The translations under genes were made by a program, and so were the position numbers. A stretch of DNA of 64,000 bases from Gigaspora rosea (taxonomy: Eukaryota; Glomeromycota; Glomeromycetes; Diversisporales; Gigasporaceae). Under the pieces are notes generated by a model that had not been told where the DNA came from, did not search any database, and saw only the letters and a list, made by a program, of their open reading frames with translations. Shown here piece after piece: positions 19,901 through 30,078 of the stretch (its first letter is position 1; each line of letters starts with the position of its first letter). Location: NCBI GenBank assembly GCA_003550325.1, contig QKWP01000217.1, positions 335,828-399,827 of the forward strand, given 5' to 3'.

Positions 19901-21214
19901 TGTAAGAGCCATAAGATATATAATATGTTGTCTATTATAATTTTTGCTAGCTATTACAGGTTTGGGAGTAGCTGTCTCTTCTTTCCATTCCCAAATATTA
20001 ATAGAAATATCTGGATTCATCTCTTCTATCTTATTGAATATACGTGAGCAAATTGGAGTAGGTATAGGGATTCCATCTAAATTGACTATATCTAAGTATT
20101 GCTTATAATCCTTTTTAGTAAATATTCGTTCAAGATGTTCTGTATATCCATCTTTATGTGCATAATAACAAGCTAATGCACCTTGAAGACAATTATTAGA
20201 TGGCATACCTGTAACTGGATTAATTATTTTTGAGTTATCAGGATTGATTGTGCATTTGGTATTGGCAAGCTTTTTTGGTGTCGAGATATATGATCCACCA
20301 AATGCTCTTTGATATGTATAAGCTTCAATAGTTAGCATTTCAATCCTTACCAAATTCCATCCTGATCCTGATTTCATAAATGAGTCTATTTTATTATCTA
20401 TTTCTGATATGGATAAATTTATATGTTCATTGATATCTTCTTCTGTAAGAATAACACGCATAAGGCTTCTATGATGACCAATCATATATGTTGAAATTTT
20501 AGATTTGTCTTTTCCTTTGCTAATATGCCCATGATATATACATTGAGCAACTAATGCGGTTTTTATTTGATCTTTTTTCCGCAATTCGACTTTAAGTACT
20601 CTTGTAATTTGCTCTCTTGTATTTGCTATAAGTTGAGGCATATATGGAACCTCTAAATATTTATTGGGGTTCTCAACATAACAATTAAATCTATATTTTA
20701 TATTTTCAGGAGATGGAATAATTGCTTGCCATAAACTCATTGCTGTTAAGTTCTGATGGGGTCTTAAAGGATCTAAATTAGATTCGCATTCTTCGAATAT
20801 TAACTCTTTGTTCGTTAGTCTATAGTTTTTTCTTACTGGTTTACCACCAAAATTACCTTCTATCTTTATGATATTTCTTTTTGGATAGTCATAGAGCAAG
20901 GTTCCAGCTAATTCGGTCCATTTTTCATCAGTATTTGTATTATATTTATCTTCCATATTATCTAACCATTCTGTATCATTTTGGGGAAGATTCGAAAAAA
21001 CATTGTCTGAGCTTTGAATAGGTAATAATGGTATATCATCCAATTGAATTAAATTACCTATTGGAACATGGGTTTGTATCGGAATTTGATCTATAGCTGA
21101 ATTTTGTTGTAATGGAATATTAAGTTTACATGGATTTTTTCGTTCTAGATGTATACGAAGTTTTGCTAATTTAGGAAAATCTTTTCCACATCTATCACAT
21201 GTATGTATTACCAT
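16962..21214 (-). CDS. Protein-primed family B DNA polymerase, interrupted
   Basis: This is a Polinton/Maverick-type polymerase of about 1,420 codons that would copy the element from its ends. In order it has an N-terminal zinc finger (CDRCGKDF...ERKNPC); an OTU-like/N-terminal region (NNCLQGALACYYAH, ISINIW); and a second finger (CNRCFHSF...HQKHC). Then come exonuclease motifs (IIADFEADN, VVFHNFRGYDSHLV) around an endonuclease VII-like insert (CWICKDKF...DHCHITGKFRG...HNACN). The palm follows, with motif A YVDANNLYGWAM, motif B LMNNSVYGKTIENV and motif C YMDTDLFIF. The reading frame is broken twice. A TAG at 18974-18976 is followed in frame by 92 codons of normal family sequence (KGVYPYDYID...KTLGDYHDLYLK). 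A -1 frame change near 18700-18704 then joins ADIWTQF to MTCMQYYELDP. All catalytic motifs are intact. It starts 20 bp inside the TIR boundary. Confidence 0.9.
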
Positions 21215-21234
21215 AGTAAAATAATAGTATAAAA

Positions 21235-21830
21235 TTGTATATGCGTGCTGGTACGTAATTCCTTATCCGTTACTTATAAAATATTTTTGTTCAATTTGAA
21301 AATTAATATGTACTAGGCATATATAAAAAAATGCAATTAGGCGAATATATATGTGATTTTCTTTTATATACTGGAGAGACATGCGGTCGATCGTGTATGA
21401 ATCCTAAAGGGTGCTGGCTTCATAAAAATGCAATCAAACGCTTTCCTTGTACTGATTGTGGTAAACCTACTCGATCTAAAAGCGGTAGATGTCCTAACCA
21501 TATTAGAAGCTATTATGTTAGTAAACATTATCAAAAGTATTATAAAAGGAAAATAGATACTTAATTTTTGGTACTTCGATTTTTATATGAATGAATAGTA
21601 TATAATATCAGGTGTGACGATGAGATTAATTTTTTGTCGTCATTTGATTTGATTATAAAATTTAAAAATAGTGAGTTCTAGCTATATAATTTTTAGTACC
21701 CAGGTTTTTATATAGGTACTAAAGAGTTGTTATAGAATATAGGTTTACAAAGCCATAAAAAAGGTAAGATGACTACTTTGGTACCTAGGGTGCTAAAAAA
21801 GTGTCCCAGAACCCTTCTTTTCGGCCTACT
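21235..21830 (-). repeat. Right terminal inverted repeat (596 bp)
   Basis: Inverted copy of 10595-11190, ending CCTACT and followed by the target duplication TTTCT (21831-21835). It carries the second copy of the small Cys-rich gene. Confidence 0.95.
21331..21564 (+). CDS. TIR-encoded 77-aa Cys-rich protein, right copy
   Basis: Identical to the left-TIR protein except Cys instead of Arg at residue 18 (ETCGRSC). It reads outwards to the right end of the element. The extra cysteine lies next to the first Cys cluster, so if the two copies are both made, they may differ in metal binding. Sequence on both sides of the gene, including the probable promoter region between the gene and the inner TIR edge, is also duplicated. 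Confidence 0.65.
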   Translation: MQLGEYICDFLLYTGETCGRSCMNPKGCWLHKNAIKRFPCTDCGKPTRSKSGRCPNHIRSYYVSKHYQKYYKRKIDT

Positions 21831-22119
21831 TTTCTGTTTTAGCCATATATGTAAATAGCTTCTCAGTTTTGAAATTCATCCCTTTAAAAATAGTGTAATA
21901 ATTTATTGCACTATATAATTTTTGGGTTTTTTCAAAGTTTATTATGAAGATTGAAATAATAAAATATGACTAAAATTATTTTAATGCAAGAGAAAATGGG
22001 GTTGTGGACTTTCAAGTTTATTATTTAAATTAATTGCCGAGTAATAGGTTAGACTATGATCTTGCAATTATACTATAATTGATATTTCTTTAAGAGTTCA
22101 AAATATGAAAGATTAACAC

Positions 22120-22656
22120 TGTCATGGGGTAAATGTGACATATCGGATGATCATTTAAAGAACACTGTGCCACGTTTCAGATGACCATCGATTATACATA
22201 CTCGGGCTCAGCTTATGGTGAAATAATCCAAGAAAACCTAAAGAAAGAAATCGAGAATTAATCAATAATTAACAGTATAAATATTACTAAACATAACTAT
22301 TGTTATATAATCATATAATACTTATCGTCACAAGCCCCTCTAGTTATAATAATTATAACTTGATCAATGATCCTACTGTGATCCTCTCGTGATGAAAGAT
22401 CAATTTATCTCTAAACCCCTTTAATATGTTAGTCTAGTGAAAGTTATAAAAGCACTATAGTTTCCTTTCTTGTAAACATATCCTACGGGATTTCTGATAT
22501 TCTTGACCTAATTCCTATAACCAAATTACCTTTAATAAATTATTTAATAAATTATTGTCAAATCACCAAAGTCACGCATCTGGCGAGTCATATCAAATAA
22601 TAAAACTCTGTATTTTCGTGCATTCCATATAAAAGGATACAATTCTCCCCATAACA
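22120..22656 (+). repeat. 5' LTR of element A (537 bp)
   Basis: Begins TGTCATGG and ends CATAACA. It matches the 3' LTR with mostly transition differences, roughly 5 percent by eye. A TATAAAA at 22449-22455 may be the promoter TATA box. Confidence 0.92.
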
Positions 22657-22658
22657 TT

Positions 22659-22676
22659 TGGTGGTGACTGTGAGTT
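22659..22676 (+). promoter_or_regulatory. Putative primer binding site, element A
   Basis: TGGTGGTGACTGTGAG begins 2 nt after the 5' LTR. TGG matches the CCA end of a tRNA, but I could not assign the tRNA. Confidence 0.45.
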
Positions 22677-22726
22677 CCAGAACTTCTAAGTCGAACCATA
22701 AAAGAAAAGTAAAATTAAGTTTGAAG

Positions 22727-23872
22727 ATGAATTCGGACCAATTTAAAGAATTTATGGAAATGTTTTCCAAAACAATTTCGGAAATGAAAACAGGTCCCAA
22801 AGAAAATAACCATGTCCGAATCAAAAGCTTCTTTGGCACCGAAAATGAAGACCCTATTGAGTGGTTTAATGAATTCGAAAGAGCAGCTGAGGCCAATAAT
22901 TGGACCAGTAATCGAAAATCTCAAATCGCTTCATGGTATTTGAAGGAATCTGCAGCAGGTGGTACAAAGAAATAAAAGGCGAAGTTAAATATTGGAAGAC
23001 CAAAAGTGAAGATGAGCAGCAAAGGAAACAAAGTTTTTATCATTTGTTTGTTGAACAGTTCGCCCTACCAGAAAGACAACATCAGTGGCAGATTGAATTG
23101 CATATATTGAAACAACAAGCCCATGAAAAGATCGATATGTATGTTACAAAATTTAAACGCCTACTTAGCCGTGTTAATATAAACAATTTTCTTTCAGATG
23201 ATTATATCGTAAGAATGTTTTTGAGTGGGTTAAAGAATAATAATGCAACATTTATTGCAGTAACCACCCCAAAGACTTAAGAGAAGCAATTGCTGCAGCC
23301 AGAAGAGTAGAGTCAGGTGACTATTATAGTCAACATACGTCAGTAAACTCTCTCATAACACAACCTAGAAGAGGGACTGATTTTGAGGAAATCATTAAGA
23401 AGAAAATAAATGAAATGGCATTAAACTATACTACTATAGCTGAAAGGCTAAATAATAATAATAATAATCGTAATCGTTCAATGAAAGAAAAATTGCCTGT
23501 GGATCGAAGGGGGCCACAATGTTTTAAATGTGCCAAATTTGGACATTCCGCGAGGAATTGCCTTTCGAAAAATCTAATAAGAAAGAGGAGAATAAAAAAG
23601 GGGCTGAAAATCAGACAAGAAGGTTAGATTATTGTGAGTTAGTTGACGAAGCATATAATAATGAAATATACAGTATTGATAATGAAAAAAAGACAAAAAG
23701 GGCAGAGAAACGGCTGGCTAAGCCTGATTGGAATAAAAGATTAAAAAGTAAAAAATTAGTTAAGGTCCGGCAACCTGAAATAGTAGAGGAAAACCAAAAC
23801 ATGGATGTCGATCCCGGAGAAAAATTGATTTACCTTCCCCTAATAACTCTCGAAGAAGAAGAGAACTATTGA
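22727..23872 (+). pseudogene. Ty3-type Gag, frameshifted (element A)
   Basis: The gene starts at MNSDQFKEF (ATG 22727) and carries the Gag/capsid signature EDPIEWFNEFERAAEANNW. A frameshift near 22960 moves to another frame (WYKEIKGEVKYW...FVEQFALPERQ...YVTKFKRLLSRVN), which ends prematurely at 23278-23280. It resumes with REAIAAARRVESGDYY and then a zinc knuckle C-x2-C-x4-H-x4-C (CFKCAKFGHSARNC, around 23520), followed by a Lys-rich tail in yet another frame. It would have built the virus-like particle. It cannot produce a full Gag now. Confidence 0.85.
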
Positions 23873-24543
23873 TTATTGATAAATTAGAACCCTATAATGT
23901 AGCTAAAGATATTTTGTCACTACCCGCCAATGCCACTATAGAACAAATTCTTCAGTACCCTAACCAAAGGAAAAATTTAGTTAAAATCTTGAGAAGGCCC
24001 TTACCTACACAAAAAACGAATTTTATAAACCTCGAAGAAAAACATTGTATGACGGCTGCTAGATGTTATGTAAGGATAAGAAATAATCCTATACTAGCAG
24101 TTTTAGATTCTGAAGCAGCGGTGAGCGTTATATCCAAAAGACTACTTAATAAACTTGGGTTAAAAATTGATGAGGAGTCAGTGATGGTAGTAGTAATGCC
24201 AACAGGTGCCAAATCCAAGACCTTAGAAAAAGTAACGAATGTCAAAATTACTGTACAAGACATAGTCATACCTATTATGTTACAAGTCCTTGAATCTACG
24301 GATGACACGTTACTATTAGGAACAGATTGGTTCCAAAAGGCCAAGGCTAGAATACATTTTGACGAACAAAAATTATATGTACGTTATTTTGATAAGTCCG
24401 TAGAGGTACCGATATCTGACAATGGGGTGGAATCACTCAACCTGCTAGAAAAAGAGGACGGATCTGAAAGCGAAAGTGGTGATACTTTTGATGAAATTGA
24501 ATATGAAGATGAGAATGAAGTAATGGAGTTAGAGGATCATTAG
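23869..24543 (+). pseudogene. Retropepsin with altered active site (element A)
   Basis: The Ty3 protease fold is visible: the active-site strand AVLDSEAAVSVIS and the later LLLGTDWF block. The normal Asp-Ser/Thr-Gly triad reads Asp-Ser-Glu here. GGA would give Gly and GAA gives Glu, so one G-to-A change destroys the loop. An acidic C-terminal tail follows. The ORF starts without an ATG and overlaps the end of the Gag remnant, consistent with an original Gag-Pro fusion. Confidence 0.85.
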
Positions 24544-24594
24544 TTTATAGAAGAAAACCTGGCTCTATATTTACCGGTAACTACTATAGAAGAA

Positions 24595-25705
24595 GTGCCA
24601 ACCGAGGACGATCAAGATAAAGGAGGAAATTCGTTAGAAGAAAAGTTAGTCGAACTCATAAAAACGGAAGAATTATCAGAACAACAACAACAGCAAGCTA
24701 GGAAACTTTTAGTTGACGAGAAAGATTTATTCGCCCAAGGATTTCACGATTTGGGGCGAACTAATGTCGTCACTCATGAAATCAAGACAGGTGATGCGGT
24801 CCTAATTAAGCAAAACTATTATAAGGCTGCTTATGCCAAAAACAAATTTATAAAAGAATAAATAGATAAGTTGTTGCAACAAGGCCTTATTGAGAAAATA
24901 AATAGCATCTGGGCCTCCCCAGTTGTAATCGTACCAAAAAAGAACGGAAAGCTTTGATTTTGTATAGATTATCAGAAGCTAAACAAAGTTACAAAAAAGG
25001 ACTCTTACCCGTTACCCTATATAAACGACCTTTTGGATACATTCGGACAAGCCGAGTGGTTCTCTGCTCTCAATTTGATAAGTGGATATTGGCAAGTAGG
25101 TGTAAAAGAGGAAGACAAGGAGAAAACCACCTTCACCACGAAATACGGCATGTATGCATTTAACGTAATGCCATTCGGACTATGTAATGCGCCGAGTACA
25201 TTTCAAAGACTGATAGATAAGATCTTATGGGAATGTACTGGTGAATATACTGTGGTTTACCTTGATAATATAAATATATATTCTACGACCTTCGAAGAAC
25301 ATATCCAAATTTTAATGAAAAATTCTACTTACACACCGATGCATCAGGAACCGGATTAGGGGCTGTACTAGCCAAAAGGACAGGAAACAACAAGAGTATG
25401 TTGTAGCATACGCAAGTAAAGGGTTGAGTAAGACAGAAAGAAATTACTCAGTCCCGGAACTTGAATGTTTAGCTGTCATGTGGGCAGTTGAATACTTCTA
25501 CCAATATTTAGGGGGTCAACATTTTATTCTAATTACTGATCATGCCACACTAAAGTGGCTAAATACATCCAAGTTAAAAGAAAAAAGGGCAAGGTGGATA
25601 CTAAGATTGCAACCATATAATTATACTATCGTTCATAGGGCAGGACAAAAACATTCTATTGTAGACGCGTTGTCCCAGATGCATCATAAGGAGCAGATAG
25701 AATAA
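24595..25705 (+). pseudogene. RT-RNase H with internal deletion (element A)
   Basis: The RT starts around DLGRTNVVTHEIKTGDAV and continues through IEKINSIWASPVVIVPKKNG, LNLISGYWQVGV and FNVMPFGLCNAPSTFQRL. Stops occur at 24859 (after FIKE) and 24957 (where FCIDY should begin; CGA to TGA would explain it). The catalytic YLDD box reads YLDN at about 25258-25269. After HIQILMKN the thumb and connection regions are missing, and the sequence jumps to RNase H at YLHTDASGTGLGAVLAK. RNase H then runs to DALSQMHH in a second frame. About 150 codons found between these points in intact relatives are absent. Confidence 0.87.
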
Positions 25706-26684
25706 AGAAAAATTAATAATAACTAATATATATAAAATATTTATTTGTAAAGGAAATCTGAAAGAATTAATAAACAAGGAGTTTTAGTTCGTACATTACC
25801 TAGAGAAAAGAATGACTCTCCATATTAATGAATTTAGGATTTTCTAGAAAGAGAGCGGCCAGGTTGGTATAAAAGCCTTTGCCAAAGAACCTGCAGCACA
25901 TGCGGCAAGTAAAAGGCACTGCCAGGGGAGTGTTGAAACGCCACACAGACTGGTGCAAAAAGCCCGCATCGTTAAGTCTACGACATTGCGAATATCCAGG
26001 GTATATTCAGGTTCGTGTCGGTCTATATATGAAAAATAAAAACATTAATATTAAGGGTCATCTGGAGATATAATATTTTTTTAAAATAAAAAAAAAAACT
26101 TACGATTATATGCGATCATAGAAGAAGACATCATGTAAATGGTTTAGCTAAATTCTAATACTTGAAAGCTAAGATATAGTAAAATTAGATAAGTATTTTT
26201 ATTAGTATCCTTCATATTTTTTTTTAAAAAAAAATATATATATATACTCACCCCTCTAATTAGTGTTCAATGGTGATATAATCAAAGTTGATGTAAAGGA
26301 CTCGTTACTGTAGTACAAGATGAAACAGTACAACCTAAGACTTCGAAACCAGATTTTTTTTAGCGCGAACAAAGTTCACGATAACATGTGACATAATCAA
26401 TTGTTAATTTTCCCATCTGTAGATACATAATACACCATACTAATACATTAGATCCCAATTGATCGTTAACTTATAATAAAAATACTATTACTACAATACC
26501 GACTTCCACTATTACTTACACTCTAATAGGCCAATACTTTGCTTCTGATTCCCCGGAACCTTAAAAAAAAAAAAGAGAAAAGCTTGAATCTAAATCGAAG
26601 CAAGCCCGAATTTACTATACTGATATAAAAAAAAACATATATATATTAAATCTGACGTTAAAGTAAATTCAGCCCAGGTAGTCA
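25706..26684. other. Foreign DNA inside element A, possible Pol III unit
   Basis: Between RNase H and integrase lies nearly 1 kb without retrotransposon coding sequence. From 25850 to 26035 the base composition is richer in GC than its surroundings. It contains TGGTATAAAAG (25865-25875), which fits the A-box TRGYNNANNNG. It also contains GGTTCGTGTCG (26010-26020), similar to a B-box, and a T7 run (26076-26082) that could terminate RNA polymerase III. The A-B spacing is long for a tRNA. A SINE or another Pol III RNA is possible but weakly supported. Confidence 0.3.
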
Positions 26685-27964
26685 GTGTCCTGGCAAAAAA
26701 AAAGCGGCATGGAATCCCTTCGGTATCAACAACTAAAGGGTTACTTGATAGAACAAAAATTACTTCGAACATTCACACCACAACAACGACGAAGCATACA
26801 GGCCCAAAGCCAATTTTTCAAAATCAAGGGGGGCCTAATTTACAAAAAGGACAAATATAAAGCAAAGCGATTGTTAAGGGTCATTCAAAAATATGAAGTT
26901 GAACCTGTCCTATTTTTAACTTATACCTACTTGTTAGAAGGACATTTCAGAACAGAAATAATGTTTAATAAAATACGAGATACGTATTACTGGCCTCAAT
27001 ATATGAGGATATAAGGAAATATGTTCACATTTGTGACACATGCCAAAGGAGAGGGAAGAACTTAGCCAAACCCTTATTACACCTGATCCCAGTGGAGGCG
27101 CCATTTTATAAAATCAGGATTGATATTGTGGGACCCTTACCCAGAACATCACGAGGGAATAAATATATAGTGGTAGCCACTGATTATATGACAAAATGGC
27201 CAGGAGCCAAGGCCATAGAAACCGCTAACGCCAACAAGGTCGCTGATTTTGTGTTTGAAGATATAGTATGTAGACATGGGTGTCTGCAGTACCTATTATC
27301 AGATCTGGAACCCATTTTAAAAATTCATTAATGGTTGAATTTCTGAAAAGATTTAAAATCGCACATCACTACTCGATACTATACCATCCACAAACAAATG
27401 GGTTGGTTAAACGATTCAATAAGACTCCTTGTGAGTCTATAGCCAAACTTGTAACTAATGTACAAGATTGGGATCTTTTGATTCCCTCAATCCTATTCGC
27501 ATATCGAACAGCAAAACAAAATACTACCAAAATGATGGCATTTTATCTTTATACGGAAGGGATGCATGTCTTCCAATTCATTCTAGTGAAACAGAAGAGT
27601 TATTAGAAGGAACATTTTTACAACGATTATTCGAATTAATCGATGTTGTACCCAATTCTGTATGGCCGCAGTAGAGAGAATTGAAGAGGCCCAAAGAGTA
27701 GCCAAAGAAAAATATGATCAACAACTCCGCCTGTTGGATGACTTAAAAAAAGGTGAGAAAGTATTAGTTTATAAGGCCTCTCAAGAACACTCAAGGAGCT
27801 ATAAACTTTATTCCAAATGGAAAGGACCTTTTATTGTTCATAAAGTTTTGTCTAAGGGAATTTTTAAGCTTCGCATGACTGATGGAAATATTATCAAGAC
27901 CTCTATAAATAGAAGGTTTTTAAAAATATATTGTAGTAGGGAAGGCTCCACCCAATTAAACTAA
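26685..27964 (+). pseudogene. Ty3-type integrase, broken (element A)
   Basis: The remnants are in order: a zinc-binding domain (GHFRTEIMFNKIRDTYYWPQ, then CDTCQRRGK after a stop at 27012), and the core (IRIDIVGPLPRTSRGNKYIVVATDYMTKWPGAKA). The second Asp lies in YLLSDLEP, and the block HPQTNGLVKRFNKT follows after a frameshift. The catalytic Glu of the usual NGxVERFN block is Lys here, a GAA to AAA change. Further frameshifts separate the C-terminal part (GEKVLVYK...KWKGPFIVHKV), which resembles the integrase C-terminal domain. Confidence 0.87.
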
Positions 27965-28063
27965 ATTTTATATTAAAAATTTATGTTAATAATATATACA
28001 TTAAATAACGATTACTAATTATTGAAGTTTATGCGTAGTACACATAAAATAAGTGTGGGTGAG

Positions 28064-29249
28064 TGTCACAGAGTAAACGTGACATATTGGATGATCATTT
28101 AAAGAACACTGCGCCACGTTTCAGATGTCCATCGATTATGCATACTCGGGCTCAGCTTATGGTGAAATAATCCAAGAAAACCTAAAGAAAGAAATTGAGA
28201 ATTAATCAATAATTAACAGTATAAATATTACTAAACATAACCATCGTTATATAATTATATAATACTTATCGTCACAAGCCTCTCTAGTTATAATGATTAT
28301 AACGTGATCAATGATCCTACCGTGATCCTCTCGTGATGAAAGATCAATTTATCTCTAAACCCCTTTAATACGTTAGTCTAGTGAAAGTTATAAAAGCACT
28401 ATCCCTTACTTTGTAGAGGTTCGCAGGCAAATTTGCCTGTATAATTACTATAAATATACCTCTGATTTAGTTTTTAATCATTTAAAATATTTAAGTAAAG
28501 GTATTATAATATTTAAGAACAAGGATTATATTTTTGAATTATTTAAACTTATATTATAAGACAAAAAGTTTATGTTGATTATAAGCTGAAAATATTAAAT
28601 TTTAAAGAAATTTTTTAACCAAAAAAATATTTTACAATATCTTGGCGAATTCTTTAAATATTGGTTTTAAAAATATAGTTTCTTATACAATTTGTAGTTT
28701 ATATAAAGGATGACAATTTTTATTATTTGAATTAAATGATTTACTTGTAAAAATTAGGAATTGTATTAGAAGTAAAAATTTTTTTATAGACAGGAACATA
28801 TAAAATTTGAGAAAATCTAAAAAAAAAATTCTATAGTAAAAGTTTCAAAACAAAAACTTTAAACTTTTATTACACCAAAGTTTTTTAATAATTTTAAAAA
28901 AATTTTATAATGAAGTTGATAAAACAGAACTAATATTATATTTTTTACTTAGAAAGTATATAGCTAAAATTAATATTTAAGGTTTTATTTAAAAAATTTA
29001 AAATTTTAAAATTTTTGCAGGCAAATATACCTGTATAACAAATTAAGGGATGGTTTCCTCTCTTGTAAACATATTCTACGGGATTTCTGATATTCTTGAC
29101 CTAATTCCTATAACCAAATTACTTTTAATAAATTATTTAATAAATTATTGTCAAATCACCAAAGTCACGCCTCTGGCGAGTCATATCCAATAATAAAACT
29201 CTGTATTTTCGCGCATTCCATATAAAAGGATACAATTCTTCCTGTAACA
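28064..29249 (+). repeat. 3' LTR of element A, split by an insertion
   Basis: The LTR runs from TGTCACAG to TGTAACA. Without the 647-bp insertion at 28403-29049 and its 2-bp duplication it is about 537 bp. The purine-rich GTGTGGGTGAG just upstream may be the polypurine tract. Confidence 0.9.
28403..29049. mobile_element. 647-bp TIR insertion in the 3' LTR
   Basis: The insertion begins CCCTTACTTTGT and ends ACAAATTAAGGG, giving short inverted repeats. The uninterrupted LTR at 22462 shows the empty site, with AT repeated on both sides of the insertion. Near each end are GCAGGCAAAT(T/A)TGCCTGT-like hairpins. The interior is over 80 percent AT and non-coding. The superfamily is uncertain. Confidence 0.75.
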
Positions 29250-29440
29250 ACACTAAGATACAGTATGTTGAACACTATTTCTTTATTAGGAATACGAGTC
29301 TGAAAGTTTGGCCTAAAGATAAGTATTATTCAACACCCTAGCATCATCACCAACCTAAAACTGGTTATATCAAAAGTTAAGGGTAGAGTATATCTTGTGT
29401 TGATCTCCTATAAATCACACGTAAATCACATGATTTGATT

Positions 29441-29734
29441 GGCTATGTCCAGAATTATGTGATGCGATTGGGTAAATTATGCGATTTCACTAAGATCAAT
29501 TATGCGATGGATGCGAATTATGCATTTTCTTAATTAGATTTTGTCAATTATGCCAACTTTTCGGAATATTTCGAACTTTTTTGCATAAGTTTTCAGAATT
29601 CACATTTTATCAAAACACATTCTTCCACCAATCAAATGTTACTCACGTGTTTTATACCTTTTTTTCTTAATTATGTAAGCGAAAAAATGGTCAATTATGC
29701 CATAATATAACATTGCATAATTCTGGACACCCTA
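29441..29734. mobile_element. MITE related to the hAT copy at 41452-42151
   Basis: Inverted ends TGTCCAGAATTATG and CATAATTCTGGACACCCTA match those of the 41452-42151 element. The left tip is degenerate and no target duplication is visible, so this is an older copy. The interior repeats ATTATGCGAT-like motifs. Confidence 0.65.
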
Positions 29735-29796
29735 GCTACTTCGTCGCAAATTTGTGTTTATCTCATGAAATCACGTGATCTTATTGGCATATTAGG

Positions 29797-30078
29797 GGGA
29801 CGTCTAAAGCCATGTCCAGTTACGTGTTTTTGATTTTTAATTAAGGTTAGGGTAAGGGTTAGTTTGGGGTTAGGGTTAGGGCATGTCTTATAGTAAAATT
29901 GTCCTCCTGACATTTTTTATTAGTGCACCACGATGGGTTTAGACTGTTGTTTCTTGTATTTTTGTGACTTTCGCTTTTTTTTTGCTGTTTTTGTCTCTTC
30001 GGGCTGATCCGTGTCGATCAAAATAAACAATCCTATTTGCTCTATTTCATGTGATGGACATGGCTTTAGATGACCCCC
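29797..30078. mobile_element. MITE with AAAGCC ends, 8-bp TSD, copy 1
   Basis: The 282-bp element has ends GGGACGTCTAAAGCC and GGCTTTAGATGACCCCC and the 8-bp duplication ATATTAGG (29789-29796 and 30079-30086). The interior has several GGTTAGGG units (29845-29880). A second copy of nearly the same length is at 59295-59575. Confidence 0.85.

Larger units (their letters stand above)
10595..21830. mobile_element. Polinton-like DNA transposon with Gag-Pro module
   Basis: The 11,236-bp element is bounded by inverted repeats of 596 bp beginning AGTAGGCC and flanked by TTTCT on both sides (10590-10594 and 21831-21835), a 5-bp target duplication. It encodes a Polinton-type family B DNA polymerase and a Polinton-type DDE integrase, both on the minus strand. 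On the plus strand it encodes a retrotransposon-like Gag with a CCHC knuckle, a retropepsin-like protease and a zinc-finger ORF, linked by -1 frameshift sites. It also has an unknown 186-aa protein, an 87-aa protein and a small Cys-rich protein in each TIR. No jelly-roll capsid, packaging ATPase or Ulp1-type protease was recognised. The TIRs differ at only about seven positions, implying recent insertion. The combination of polymerase/integrase with Gag/protease is, to my knowledge, not a standard Polinton gene set; the novelty is inference. Confidence 0.93.
22120..29249 (+). mobile_element. Ty3-type LTR retrotransposon A, decayed
   Basis: LTRs of about 538 bp (TGTCA...TAACA) flank a Ty3-order gag-PR-RT-RNase H-integrase region. 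The flanks share ACAC (22116-22119 and 29250-29253), a 4-bp duplication, or AACAC if one base is shared with the LTR end. The coding part is broken by frameshifts, stop codons, a deletion between RT and RNase H and about 1 kb of foreign DNA before integrase. The catalytic residues of protease, RT and integrase are mutated. The 3' LTR is split by a 647-bp insertion. The copy is dead. Confidence 0.92.

Noticed and set aside
16962..21214. Two independent polymerase genes instead of one broken gene
   Set aside because: The 260 bp between the two long open segments encode the exact missing family sequence (KGVYPYDYID to LYLK) in frame with the first part, so it is a single PolB interrupted by TAG and one frame change.
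10595..21830. Integrated virophage, giant-virus or adintovirus fragment
   Set aside because: TIRs and target duplication define a complete transposon-like unit, and no jelly-roll capsid, packaging ATPase or Ulp1-type protease could be recognised. A capsid without sequence similarity cannot be excluded.
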